Assembly: GCF_024139115.2 (NCBI RefSeq) | Contig: NC_085139.1 | Location: 14,479,533 to 14,543,532 of the forward strand | Source: Armigeres subalbatus | Lineage: Eukaryota; Arthropoda; Insecta; Diptera; Culicidae | Length of the DNA stretch: 64,000 nucleotides | Direction: 5' to 3' | Shown here: one piece after another, positions 44,397 through 53,749 of the stretch | How the letters are laid out: each line of letters begins with the position of its first letter | How positions within the stretch are numbered: the stretch's first letter is position 1 | Made by a program: the position numbers and the translations under genes | The notes under the pieces: model-generated | What the model was told of the DNA's origin: nothing | What the model saw: the letters and a program-made list of their open reading frames with translations, nothing else | Database searches by the model: none

Positions 44397-46310
44397 TTGA
44401 AGATGGCTGTAGAGATATCCGATCCGACATTGGTAGCACCGCAACCGCTGCATTTGGCACGGTGCCCCCCGGATCAAAGAAACGACTGGTATGACGGCGA
44501 ATGTGAGCAGTTAGTAGAAGAGAAGAATGCAGCATGGGCGATATTGCTGCAACACTGCACGAGGGCGAATGAGGCACGATATAAACGGGCGCGGAACAGA
44601 CAAAACTCGATTTTCCGGTGGAAAAAGCGCCAGCAGGAAGATCGCGACCGTGAAGAGACGGAGCAACTGTACCGCGTTAATAACACACGAAAGTTCTATG
44701 AGAAGTTACACCGTTCACGTAAGGGCTACTTGCCACAGCCTGACATGTGTAAGGACATAAACGGGAGTCTTCTTACGAACGAACGAAAGGTGATCCTAAG
44801 GTGGCCGCAGCACTGCGAAGAACACCTGAATAGCGATGTGGCAGACGAAGATGGCGGTATGGTGATGGACCTGGGAAAACGCGCGCAGGACATAATTTTA
44901 CCGGCTCCGGATTTCCAGGAAATCCAGGAGGAGATTGGCCGGCTGAAGGTGTCATGTGCCCCATCTACAAAAAGGGCGATAAGCTGCATTGTAGCAACTA
45001 CCGCGTAATCACATTGCTGAACGCCGCCTACAAGGTACTCTCCCAAATTGTATGCCGCCGACTAGCATCAATTGCAAGGGAATTCGTGGGGCAGTACCAG
45101 GCGGGTTTTATGGGCGAACGCTCCACCACGGACCAGGTGTTCGCCATTCGCCAAGTACTGCTGAAATGCCGCGAATACAACGTGCCCACACATCATCTAT
45201 TCATCGACTTCAAAGCCGCATATGATACAATCGATCGGGACCAGCTATGGCAGCTAATGCACGAAAACGGATTTCCGGATAAACTGACACGGTTGATCAA
45301 GACGACTATGGATCGGATGATGTGCGTAGTTCGAGTTTCAGGGGCATTCTCGAGTCTCTTCGAAACGCGCAAAGGGCTACGGCAAGGTGATGGTCTTTCG
45401 TGTCTGCTATTCAACATCGCTTTGGAGGGGTAATACGAAGAGCAGGGATTAACACGAGTAGTACAATTTTCAATAAGTCCGTCCAGCTATTTGGCTTCGC
45501 CGGCGACATAGATATTATGGCACGTAACTTTGAGAAGATGGAGGAAGCCTACATCAGACTGAAGAGGGAAGCTAAGCGGATCGGACTAGTCATTAAAGAA
45601 GTCGAAGACGAAGTACAGGATAGGAAGAGGGTCAATAGAAGACAATGTGAGCCACCCACCGCGAGTTTGCATCGGTGGTGACGAAATCGAGATAGTAGAA
45701 GAATTTGTGTACTTGGGCTCACTGATGACTGCCGAAAATGATACCAGCAGAGAAATTCAGAGATGCATAGTGGCTGGAAATCGTACGTACTTTGGACTCC
45801 GTAAGACGCTCCGATCGAATAGAGTTCGCCGCCGTACCAAACTGACTATCTACAAAACGCTCATAAGACCGGTAGTTCTCTACGGACACGAGACCTGGAC
45901 GGTGCTCGTGGAGGACCAACGCGCCCTCGGAGTTTTCGAAAGGAAAGTGCTGCGTACCATCTATGGTGGGGTGCAGATGGCGGACGGTACGTGAAGGAGG
46001 CGAATGAACCACGAGTTGCATCAGCTGTTGGAAGAACCATCCATCGTTCTAGCCGCGAAAATCGGAAGACTGCGGTGGGCCGGGCACGTAGCCAGAATGT
46101 CGGACAGTAATCCGGTGAAAATGGTTCTCGACAACGATCCGACAGGCAAAAGAAGGCGAGGTGCGCAGCGGGCAAGGTGAATCGATCAGGTGGAAGATGA
46201 CTTGCGGAATCTCCGCAGACTGCGTGGTTGGCGAAGTGCAGCCATGAACCGAGCTGAATGGAGAAGTCTTTTATGTGCAGCACAGGTCAATTCGGCCTTA
46301 GTCTGATGAT
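44397..46310 (+). pseudogene. RTE copy A2: linker and reverse transcriptase, broken
   Basis: Frames at 44397-45008 (linker, EEIGRLK), 44954-45433 (CPIYKKGDKLHCSNYRVITL, YQAGFMGERSTTDQ, HHLFIDFKAAYDT), 45400-45681 (LFGFAGDIDIMARN) and 45647-45994 (VEEFVYLGSLMT) are pieces of one RT. The catalytic FADD motif reads FAGD. A 136-bp deletion at 44948 removes the equivalent of 13590-13725 in A1. Two TGG codons became TGA (45992 and 46178), and a G-run frameshift near 45428 is shared with A1. Confidence 0.85.
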
Positions 46311-46329
46311 AAATAGCTTAAAGAAGTCG

Positions 46330-47670
46330 CGACAAATAGCAACGGTTTTTATTATAAGTGTTTTTAAATTTCGGGTAAATCTTTTATTGGTGTGAGTATC
46401 GACGAGGATTAAATCAGATGATCAAATCGAAATGCTAGAGATAAGCTTGATCAAATACGGAAGTCATTCATGGGCCCATAACTAACTTTTCAGCGTGATA
46501 ATGCAAAGACTCACAACTTTGAATTGACTAAAACAATATTTCTAGGGAAAAATATAAATATTTCTGAGGGATTAGTATGTTCTCCAGGCCTCAAATCTTT
46601 GTGTTTTGATTGCTCGTTACTTTTAACGGCTTTTAACAAACGGTGAATGATTCGTCAACATAAGGCCGTTACAAATATTTAATTAACATTATGTCCTATC
46701 GGTCTCCGGAAGGTCAAGGGGAGTTGGGGATAAAAAAATATTAAAATGAAAAAATCTAAAAACTGCTGTTTTAAAAAATTTTAAAATTATTTCAATTTTA
46801 TTTTGTTTACCTCTCAAAATATTATTTTTTTGGCAAAAATCCGAGGGGAGAGACAGAATAGTTTTTGAATATTTGTATCGGCGTAAATATAAAAAAAAAC
46901 CTTTTCGTTAATGCTGGGAGCATCCGAGCTGAACACTCTTGAAAAATTAATTTTGTTCATCAAGCAACAAATTTTTGAAGTAGAGAATGACTCCTACTGT
47001 CACAAAGTAATTTATCATGAATATTAAGATGGTTTTGCTAAAATATTACCAATGATAAAAAACAATAGTGGTGCTATTTTTATTTCGCATCTTTTTTCAT
47101 GAATTTTTCAGCTTGAATGTAAATGGTCTACCTAAATCACTATGTTGAGCATAAGCATGAGCATGATTGACCGCCCACGGTTGCTACTCCGGTATTGCCA
47201 GCTCAGCTGTAATTACACAGAGAACCAACAGATGATGTTTTGGACTAACATCACCTCAATGTGTAAAAATTGGTGACCCAAAAATCAAGCAATACCAGCG
47301 CCGGCCGTGTCCGAATGTAGGTCAATTAGGGAATAGGTAGGAAGATGTATGACGTGATACTCGTTTTGATGGAAGCCTACGAGTCATCTGCACTTCCAAG
47401 AGAAATCACTGGGATGTTGGGTAAATGGGGTAGGAAGTGTAGCAGGGTTCGTTTTGGTAAACGGTTTGCCGTGTGTAGCGTGTAGTTTGATGAAGTTTGA
47501 ACAAAAACACAATCGAACGCGCACTAATTATTCGACTTATCGACCGCAGAACAAAATATTCCAATGATCGCACAATCGCTCTGCGTACTGATCGAAACAC
47601 GATAGAACACGCACTATTTTTTTATTTGATAATTAATTCAATTACCCGCACAACGATCTGTATTTGTAGA
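46330..47670. other. Unassigned AT-rich sequence
   Basis: No gene is visible. 47150-47480 (TTGACCGCCCACGGTTGCTA, GCCGGCCGTGTCCGAATGTA) reads like a 5' segment of a dispersed mosquito retroelement that I recall but cannot name. Confidence 0.4.
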
Positions 47671-47672
47671 TT

Positions 47673-47916
47673 ACACAGATAGAAAAATCCACTGAAATTT
47701 ACGCTAAAAATCATGCACATAAATGGAACGCCATTATTAGCGTAATTCCACACGTGATATAGCCTAAATGTATACAATATTTGACGTTAATCGTCAATAT
47801 TGCATACAAGTTGTAAGCAATCTTGTTAGGAAGAGGACCATTTCAGCGTAGAATAGCGTAAATTTCCGCATGTCAAGTTTTACGCGCTGTTTATTTTTCA
47901 TTATTTTTTTCTGTGT
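47673..47916. mobile_element. MITE with ACACAG termini (244 bp)
   Basis: Left end ACACAGATAGAAAAAT and right end ATTATTTTTTTCTGTGT are inverted; ATT lies on both outer sides (47670-47672 and 47917-47919), a possible 3-bp duplication. Interior words AGCGTAAATTTCC and GAAATTTACGCT also pair. Confidence 0.65.
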
Positions 47917-47995
47917 ATTTCACTCATTCGCACAACGCAGAACAATACATTTTGGTGATCGTGGGATCATTTTGCACGCTAGAAGTACTTACTAT

Positions 47996-48092
47996 CCCTA
48001 GTAACATTTTGGTTTTATGTTAAATTCATAACACTCTTGAAGAGTAGATCATGTTTTTCAAGAGCGTTTTAAAACTTGAAATGTTACTTGGG
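47996..48092. mobile_element. Short MITE with CCCTAGTAACAT termini (97 bp)
   Basis: CCCTAGTAACATTTTG at the left and ATGTTACTTGGG at the right are inverted. CTCTTGAAGAG and TTTTTCAAGAGCG words lie inside. It resembles the 107-bp MITE ends but has a different interior. Confidence 0.7.
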
Positions 48093-48208
48093 ATTACATT
48101 GATTGTTCAATTTGTTTAAATATGATTGCTAAAAAGAAAAACCGGCCTGCAATATTTTCAACATATAAATCAATATTTCCAATATAAATCACAGTATGAA
48201 GACGTATA

Positions 48209-49127
48209 GGGGAACAGGTGGTAAAATGAACACGTTAAGGACTTGCGTTGAATTCAATCATAAAACGAGTATAATTTGCAAGTTTTACCACTTGGTTCAG
48301 CAATTCAACTCATATTCTTATTGCACTGAAAAATTTTTTCGCTAATAAACATTGTTTTATATAATTTTTCATCGAAATAAAAAACATCGAAATTTCGTAT
48401 GTACAAAAATAGTGCGGGTAAAATGAACACTGCCTGGTGGTAAAATGAGCATCGCCTCTAAAACCCTTTTGAAACATTTAATTTTCTTTTTTAACTCTAG
48501 CACTGTATATATAACTAATTAAGATTACGAGAGCCTTTTTTAAAAATCTGGTATATCTTTTGAAAAGCTCTTAATTATCAATATAATAAAAAGTAGAAAA
48601 AAAGTTTTGAAATATCAGTTATTTTTAAATCAAATTTACATATTCAAAGTTTTATCTTGGTTATTTGATATGGTTTGTTTCTTGAACTTCCGCTTCACAA
48701 TTGCACAACTTTTATCATAAATTTGTGAAAGTTTGATACAAGTGTTCATTTTACCCCCATACGTGCTTTGTGATAAATAACTCTTCCTCTAACTATGCAA
48801 ACCAATAATTTTACTATTTACCCCTGCAACATCTTTGTGAAGGTTGTCCTATTTGCCGCTGTGGTTAGAACAGGTTTGAATCAATGTTATTATGAATTTA
48901 TTAAGAATTAAAGCTTGCAGAAAAATGGTTAAAAATTACATCAGATCCTATTTTTACAGCCTCATTTGATATTTTGGATAGTAATAGCTATTCGTTCGAT
49001 CTCAAAACCAAAATATTAGCTCAGATACCTTATTTTATTTCGAGGAAAACGTCTGCATGATTAACATACGCCTAAATAGTGTTATAATATAAATATAGCC
49101 ACCTGTTCATTTTACCACCTCTTCCCC
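48209..49127. mobile_element. TA-flanked non-autonomous transposon (919 bp)
   Basis: Ends GGGGAACAGGTGGTAAAATG and CATTTTACCACCTCTTCCCC are inverted over about 24 bp, with TA on both sides (48207-48208, 49128-49129). GGTAAAATGAACA-type words recur near both ends (48220, 48418, 48441, 48750 in reverse, 49110 in reverse). No transposase ORF. The class is unresolved; TA duplications suit Tc1/mariner-type enzymes. Confidence 0.85.
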
Positions 49128-49369
49128 TACTTGATTTTTTTTTGTAGCAAGGAAAAGTAGCCAGTACACTTTATGTTCAGAAATATTAGCCTACACCTGT
49201 TTTCTAAGTATGCGTTAACAATTTTGCTGAACTAGCGTTTGTTTAGGTCCCACTTGCCCCGGGGTACCTTACATGAATTTGAAAAAATGTCCATTTTTGC
49301 CTTTCATGTATATGTAGAAGCTATATGATCGCTCCAAAAACATTTTAAAGAAAGCCCGAACACCCATAG

Positions 49370-49560
49370 TGTTGTATACCGATCGACTCAGTTCAACGAA
49401 TTGAGGTAATGTCTGTGTGTGTGTGTGTGAGCAAAAATGATCTAAACTCTTTTTAGGCACTTACCCTAAACCGATTTACTCGCAACAAGTTTCATTCGTC
49501 AGAGAATGTTGTTCCATTGTTTCCTATCAAAAATAGGCTGGATCGGACTATGGGCTCAAC
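49370..49560. repeat. Dispersed repeat with a (GT)n tract
   Basis: CATAGTGTTGTATACCGATC, a GT run at 49413-49430, and CGATTTACTCGCAACAAGTT form a sequence I recall as a widespread mosquito repeat. This is recollection; no copy in this window confirms it. Confidence 0.35.
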
Positions 49561-49563
49561 AGT

Positions 49564-50860
49564 TATTTATTTATTTATTTGTTTATTTTTTTTAAATCTA
49601 TCTGACATTTTTTGTCTTAATGAATATCTTAAAACTATTGACAACAAATCGTTTTAAATCAACTTTGGACTGAATCAAATAACACTTTTAACAAAATCAC
49701 AGCCAATATAAAACAAGGTAAAAGGCGACATACCATCAACAATACAAGAAACGAGTAATGAAGAACTTTAAAGTACATATAGATTATTACAATGTTGGTC
49801 TGCAAGTGTTGTTATGCACATTAACGAATTCCCTAAATTTAATGTCCGCAGGCCACGTCAATGGATCAGGCGCTCGAGATTTCCATTTTTTATTTACAAT
49901 AATCTTGAAAGATAAAAAGTCTGGCCTTCTACCGTTCCAATATTTTGTTAATTTGATAACATCATTGCGCTCGGGTTCGATAGTCCCATGCGCTCGAGAA
50001 ACCAAACCACGAGTATCGCACTCTGTAACACATGGATCAATGTTCGAGTTTAACAGAGAAAAAGTATCATCTGCGTTATCATTGTTTGTTGTGTTTTTGG
50101 ACCGCTGCCGGTTCTCCGCGTGATGATCAGGATCGCTTTCATTTGCTCCTGCGGAAAGTAAAAATGGTAAAACGGAGATAGAATGCAATAAATTTATATT
50201 GCTCGCAGAAGTTGTTATCGGCATCATTTTAGACAGTGAGTCTAGAATTCCTGCAACCGCGATTTCAGCTCCTTTACGTCCTCCTCCATTGATTTTTCTG
50301 TACCCATTTCGTCCACCGTTGCAGGCAGAATACCTTCCATTATCCATACATGTAGCGCACATCCAGATCACGTTGTTCGAGAAGACGTCCAGATCTTTCT
50401 CACTCAACTCAACGCAATTAGCATGGAAAAGACACGCACAGTCGCCTTCACACACAATGAATAGGTCAACACGATTGTCAATATAGATGGAACACTTCTT
50501 ACACGTTTTACCAAACTCCATTGTAATGCGATAACAGCTGTCGTTGAATATAAATCGTTTTCCGGATATTTTGGCGCAACCGACAACGATTTCTCGATAA
50601 ACAAACGAAAATTGAACGAATTTTGCTTCTGTGCTATTGAACTGGCACTTATTTCGCGCAACGTACAACAAATATCATCAATCGAAACGGAGTAACAACG
50701 ATGATGACCAACAAACGCAAACAACAATCTATCATCATTTCCATTTGATCAAAATATATTTTCTTATAATGCACGAGAAAGACAACATTACTGCAAGGAG
50801 GATGAATCAGGTGTTTTGGTAAACTTCTTTTTTTTCTTCTTTTTTTCAAATTTCATCTGA
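49564..50860 (-). mobile_element. CR1-type LINE unit: 5' UTR, ORF1 and 3' tail, no ORF2
   Basis: On the minus strand, a leader (about 50860-50522), an intact ORF1 (50521-49787), roughly 190 bp of 3' sequence and an AAATAAATAAATAAATAA tail at 49564-49596 follow one another directly. The endonuclease/RT ORF2 expected after ORF1 is absent. The limits of the leader are uncertain. Confidence 0.5.
49787..50521 (-). CDS. ORF1-like protein with PHD-type zinc finger, intact (244 aa)
   Basis: The start is the first ATG (MEFGKTCKKC); the open frame extends further upstream but without an ATG. Residues 7-58 form a PHD-type C4HC3 pattern: C7, C10, C24, C28, H33, C36, C55, C58, with Trp53 two residues before C55. 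A low-complexity Ser/Asn-rich middle follows, then a C-terminal KIIVNKKWKSRAPDPLTWP and DIKFREFV block like the end of ORF1 in CR1-type LINEs. PHD-like fingers in ORF1 are known for CR1/L2-group elements. No stop or frameshift interrupts it. It could instead be an independent retrocopied PHD gene. Confidence 0.6.
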   Translation of the reverse strand: MEFGKTCKKCSIYIDNRVDLFIVCEGDCACLFHANCVELSEKDLDVFSNNVIWMCATCMDNGRYSACNGGRNGYRKINGGGRKGAEIAVAGILDSLSKMMPITTSASNINLLHSISVLPFLLSAGANESDPDHHAENRQRSKNTTNNDNADDTFSLLNSNIDPCVTECDTRGLVSRAHGTIEPERNDVIKLTKYWNGRRPDFLSFKIIVNKKWKSRAPDPLTWPADIKFREFVNVHNNTCRPTL

Positions 50861-51149
50861 GTTACTCAATAATAATGGTAAGTTGAATTGAATTTGGCGA
50901 CGAAGACAATTTACGTAACATTTTGAGGATCATGTCTTAACGTTGCCCCTAATTCAAGAAAAAAGATTATTTATCATTCAAAAAGCGTTACGCAGTGAGA
51001 AGGGGAAAGGGGCTCAAAATTTATAATTTTGCCATTACTACATAATGGAAGCGAATTATAGACGTGTTGGATGAACAGTGTGTTGAATATTTCCTTACTA
51101 CAATACCTTTTATAATTTAAAAAGATATCAATATGATGCTTATTTCCAG
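50860..51149. other. Unassigned spacer
   Basis: AT-rich sequence between the ORF1 unit and RTE fragment A3. Nothing recognised. Confidence 0.4.
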
Positions 51150-51981
51150 TAATTTGGTTTCGCCGACGACATTGATATTATGGCACGTAACTTTGAGAGG
51201 ATGGAGGAAGCCTACATCAGACTGGAAAGCGAAGCTAAACGGATTGGACTAGTCATCAACACGTCGAAGACAAAGTACATGAGAGGAAGAGGCTCAAGAG
51301 AAGACAACGTAAGCCCCCACCACGAGTTTGTATCGATGTTTGTGCCGAAATCGAGGTGGTTGAAGAATTCGTGTACTTGGGCTGTGACTGTGACCTCCGA
51401 TAACGATACCAGCAGAGAAGTTCGGAGACGCATCATGGTAGGAAATCGTATGGACTTTGGACTCTCCAAACGCTCCGATCGAAAAGAGTTCGCCGCCGTA
51501 CCAAACTGACTATCTACAAAACGCTCAATAGACCGGTAGTTCTCTACGGACATGAGAACTTAACGTTGCTCGTGGAGAACCAACGCGCACGTGATGTATT
51601 TGAAAGGGAGGAGCTGCGTACTATCTATGGTAGGGCGCAGATGACGGACGCTACGTGGAGGAGGCGAATGAACTACGAGTTGCATGAGCTGCTGGGAGAA
51701 CCATCCATCGTTCACACCGCGAAAATCGGACTACAGCGGTGGGCCGGGCACGTAGCAAGAATGTTGGACAGGAATACGGTGAGAATGGTTCTCGACAAGG
51801 ATCCGACGGGAACCAGAAGACGAGGTGCACAGCGGGCGAGGTAAAACGATCAGGTAGAGGGCGATTACCGGACCCTCCGCAAACTGCGTGGTTGGCATGC
51901 AGCCATGGACCGTGCTGAATGGAGAAGACTAGTGTACTGCACAGGCCACTCCGGTTTTAATCTGGTAATAAATAAATAAAA
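51150..51981 (+). mobile_element. RTE copy A3, 5'-truncated
   Basis: Begins within FGFADDIDIMARN (51153-51190) and runs through INTSKTKYMRG, a frameshifted thumb, and KIGLQRWAGHVARM, to the 3' end TCTGGTAATAAATAAATAAA. Two main frames remain (51180-51509 and 51566-51844), and TGG to TAA occurs at about 51841. A dead 3' fragment of the same family as A1 and A2, about 830 bp. Confidence 0.88.
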
Positions 51982-52070
51982 TTAAAGTGAAATACAGAGA
52001 GAAATATAGAGGTATTTCATTTTGAAATAACACGTCATGTCGTGTTAAATAATTATTCCCAATCCAGAAA

Positions 52071-52146
52071 ATGTTATTATTATTATTGTCCTTATTTAGG
52101 AGGCTTTTAGGCCTTGGCTGGCTCACCTCTGGTTCTAGAAAATATC
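52071..52146 (-). mobile_element. LINE 3' tail fragment
   Basis: On the minus strand, GAGGTGAGCCAGCCAAGGCC followed by CTCCTAAATAAGGAC and (AAT)n, which looks like the 3' end of a severely 5'-truncated LINE. Family not assigned. Confidence 0.45.
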
Positions 52147-52175
52147 TTGGAGGCTGCAAAGTTAGTACTTGGTAT

Positions 52176-52383
52176 TGTAACGGCCATTCGGTCCATTACA
52201 GTTTTGTAAATATTTTGTATAATTTAATAATTGAAATATAGAAAGTAGTTTAACCAATAGTTTTTGTAAATAATTTCACAAATTTATTAAACATTAGCAG
52301 TCCGTTGTACCGCGTTTCAAAAGCTCTTTTATTCTCTCACGCTCGCAGAACGCTCAGAACGTTCTAGATCAACGTGCCTACCA
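52176..52383 (+). mobile_element. Candidate LTR with adjacent primer binding site
   Basis: TGTAACGGCC...CCTACCA forms a 208-bp TG..CA unit with an AT-rich middle. TGGCGAGCG follows at 52386; a TGG start is typical of a tRNA-complementary primer binding site. No second LTR is seen in this window, so it is either a solo LTR with leader or an incomplete element. Confidence 0.35.
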
Positions 52384-52689
52384 TGTGGCGAGCGCGTGGG
52401 ATTACGTCACGGGTCGGGTATTGACCATCCACCTGGGGAAAATCCCAACAATACCCTTTGATGATTTTCGGGAAAGATCGGCAGGCAAAATGGGCTGCAA
52501 TCCGAATGGATCAATTGCTTCCTGCACTTCGATCGTTAGGAGGGGGAAATGCGATCTAGGGACTTCGTGAGGTCAAAACCGAAGGCCAAGAATTAAGACA
52601 ATCTTGCATTTGATCTGTGGATTCTTGACTACGACTCGATCACTTTGGAAGTGTGTGGATTGTGGAAGAGGCAGGAGTAGTCCATCTAG

Positions 52690-53505
52690 TTCGCGTCGTG
52701 AGGTGATTTCCAAGGTAGTAAAGTGACATGGTAGCCTTTTTGAAATTACTTATTCAAGTTCAAACTCTCTCCTAGTGATAGCAAGATAGTTGGAAACTAG
52801 TTCCTAGTTTAGCTAAAACAACGTGCAAATAGAAAAGGGTGTGCGAGTGTGGATAATCGAACAGGTAAATCTCGTGCTTTTTAATGTGCTTTTTGATATG
52901 TGGTAATAGCGTGGAAAACACATTTTATACAGATTTGTGGCAAGTGCGCCAAAAGTCCGACACCTCACCAGTATCAGCCAGCGACAACTCCTGACCCCAC
53001 TCTGCAGCGTCAAAGTTTCCCGGCGGTCCACTTTGCCGGAAGGGGCCGCGACCGTCAATTTCGCGCCCAGGCAGGGCGAAGGCAAAAGCAAGCAAGTCAG
53101 CAGCAACAGCAAACGTTTTCCCGCTGTCGGTGACGACCGAGAGCGCAGCAGCAGCAGCAAAGCAAAGTCCACATCTCGTTGGCGAGGCGCCGTCGGCGCA
53201 TGAGGACTACCGTAGCGTAGTAGAAGGAGGAACCGCAGAAGAGCGCGCACCGCGACCGCGGTGTAAGAGACCGGCATCGTGTTAGATGAGCCGTAGGTAA
53301 GCGTCACCTTCTCCACCAACCCGTAAGCACATGGCAAGCGTCGCCATCTCCGTCCGTGGAGCACGTGCGTAGGCGTCGTCCGCTCATCAGGCCGCCTGCG
53401 GCACCGCACCGTTCTTCGACCGGTCAACAGCATCGTCCAGCAAGCGACCGATAGCAGCGTCCCCGTCGTGGAGCTACAACGGCGACAATAATACAGATGG
53501 TCCGT
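52690..53505 (+). other. GC-rich leader-like segment with possible splice donors
   Basis: A GC-rich stretch with CAG-rich tracts (AGCAGCAGCAGCAAAGC at about 53140-53165) and many short frames, unlike the flanks. AATACAGATGGTCC is followed by GTGAGTAG (about 53502), a consensus-like splice donor directly after an ATG; another donor-like GTAG/GTAAGCG lies at about 53294. It may be the 5' UTR and first codons of a host gene whose further exons lie outside, or the leader of the LTR element upstream. Unproven. Confidence 0.35.
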
Positions 53506-53721
53506 GAGTAGAACAAACGCATGCATGCAAATTAAATCAGCCAAGCGCGCTTGGTTAAGAATATTTTGGATTTGCCTGCTCCCAATTTTGGTTGGTGATG
53601 CGTGGCGGTGAGAGGCTATTTTTCTATTAGCCGATCCCTGAAAGTGAATGCCCACACCGCACAAAAGCACGTGATAGGAGATAATTAGATTACGAAAGAA
53701 TAGAAGCGAACAGAAGAAGTG

Positions 53722-53744
53722 AAGAGAGAGAGAGAGAGAGAGAG
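53722..53744. repeat. (GA)n microsatellite
   Basis: A GAGAGA run of about 23 bp. Confidence 0.95.
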
Positions 53745-53749
53745 TTTTT

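Larger units (their letters stand above)
39998..46325 (+). mobile_element. RTE-clade retrotransposon, copy A2, split by a 3.1-kb insertion
   Basis: Plus-strand copy closely similar to A1, with the same 5' start (GGCAGCAGGGA) and 3' end (GGCCTTAGTCTGATGATAAAT). Without the 40572-43717 insertion it would be about 3.2 kb. It has lost 136 bp of the linker/RT junction at 44948 and carries several stops and frameshifts, so it is dead. Confidence 0.92.
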
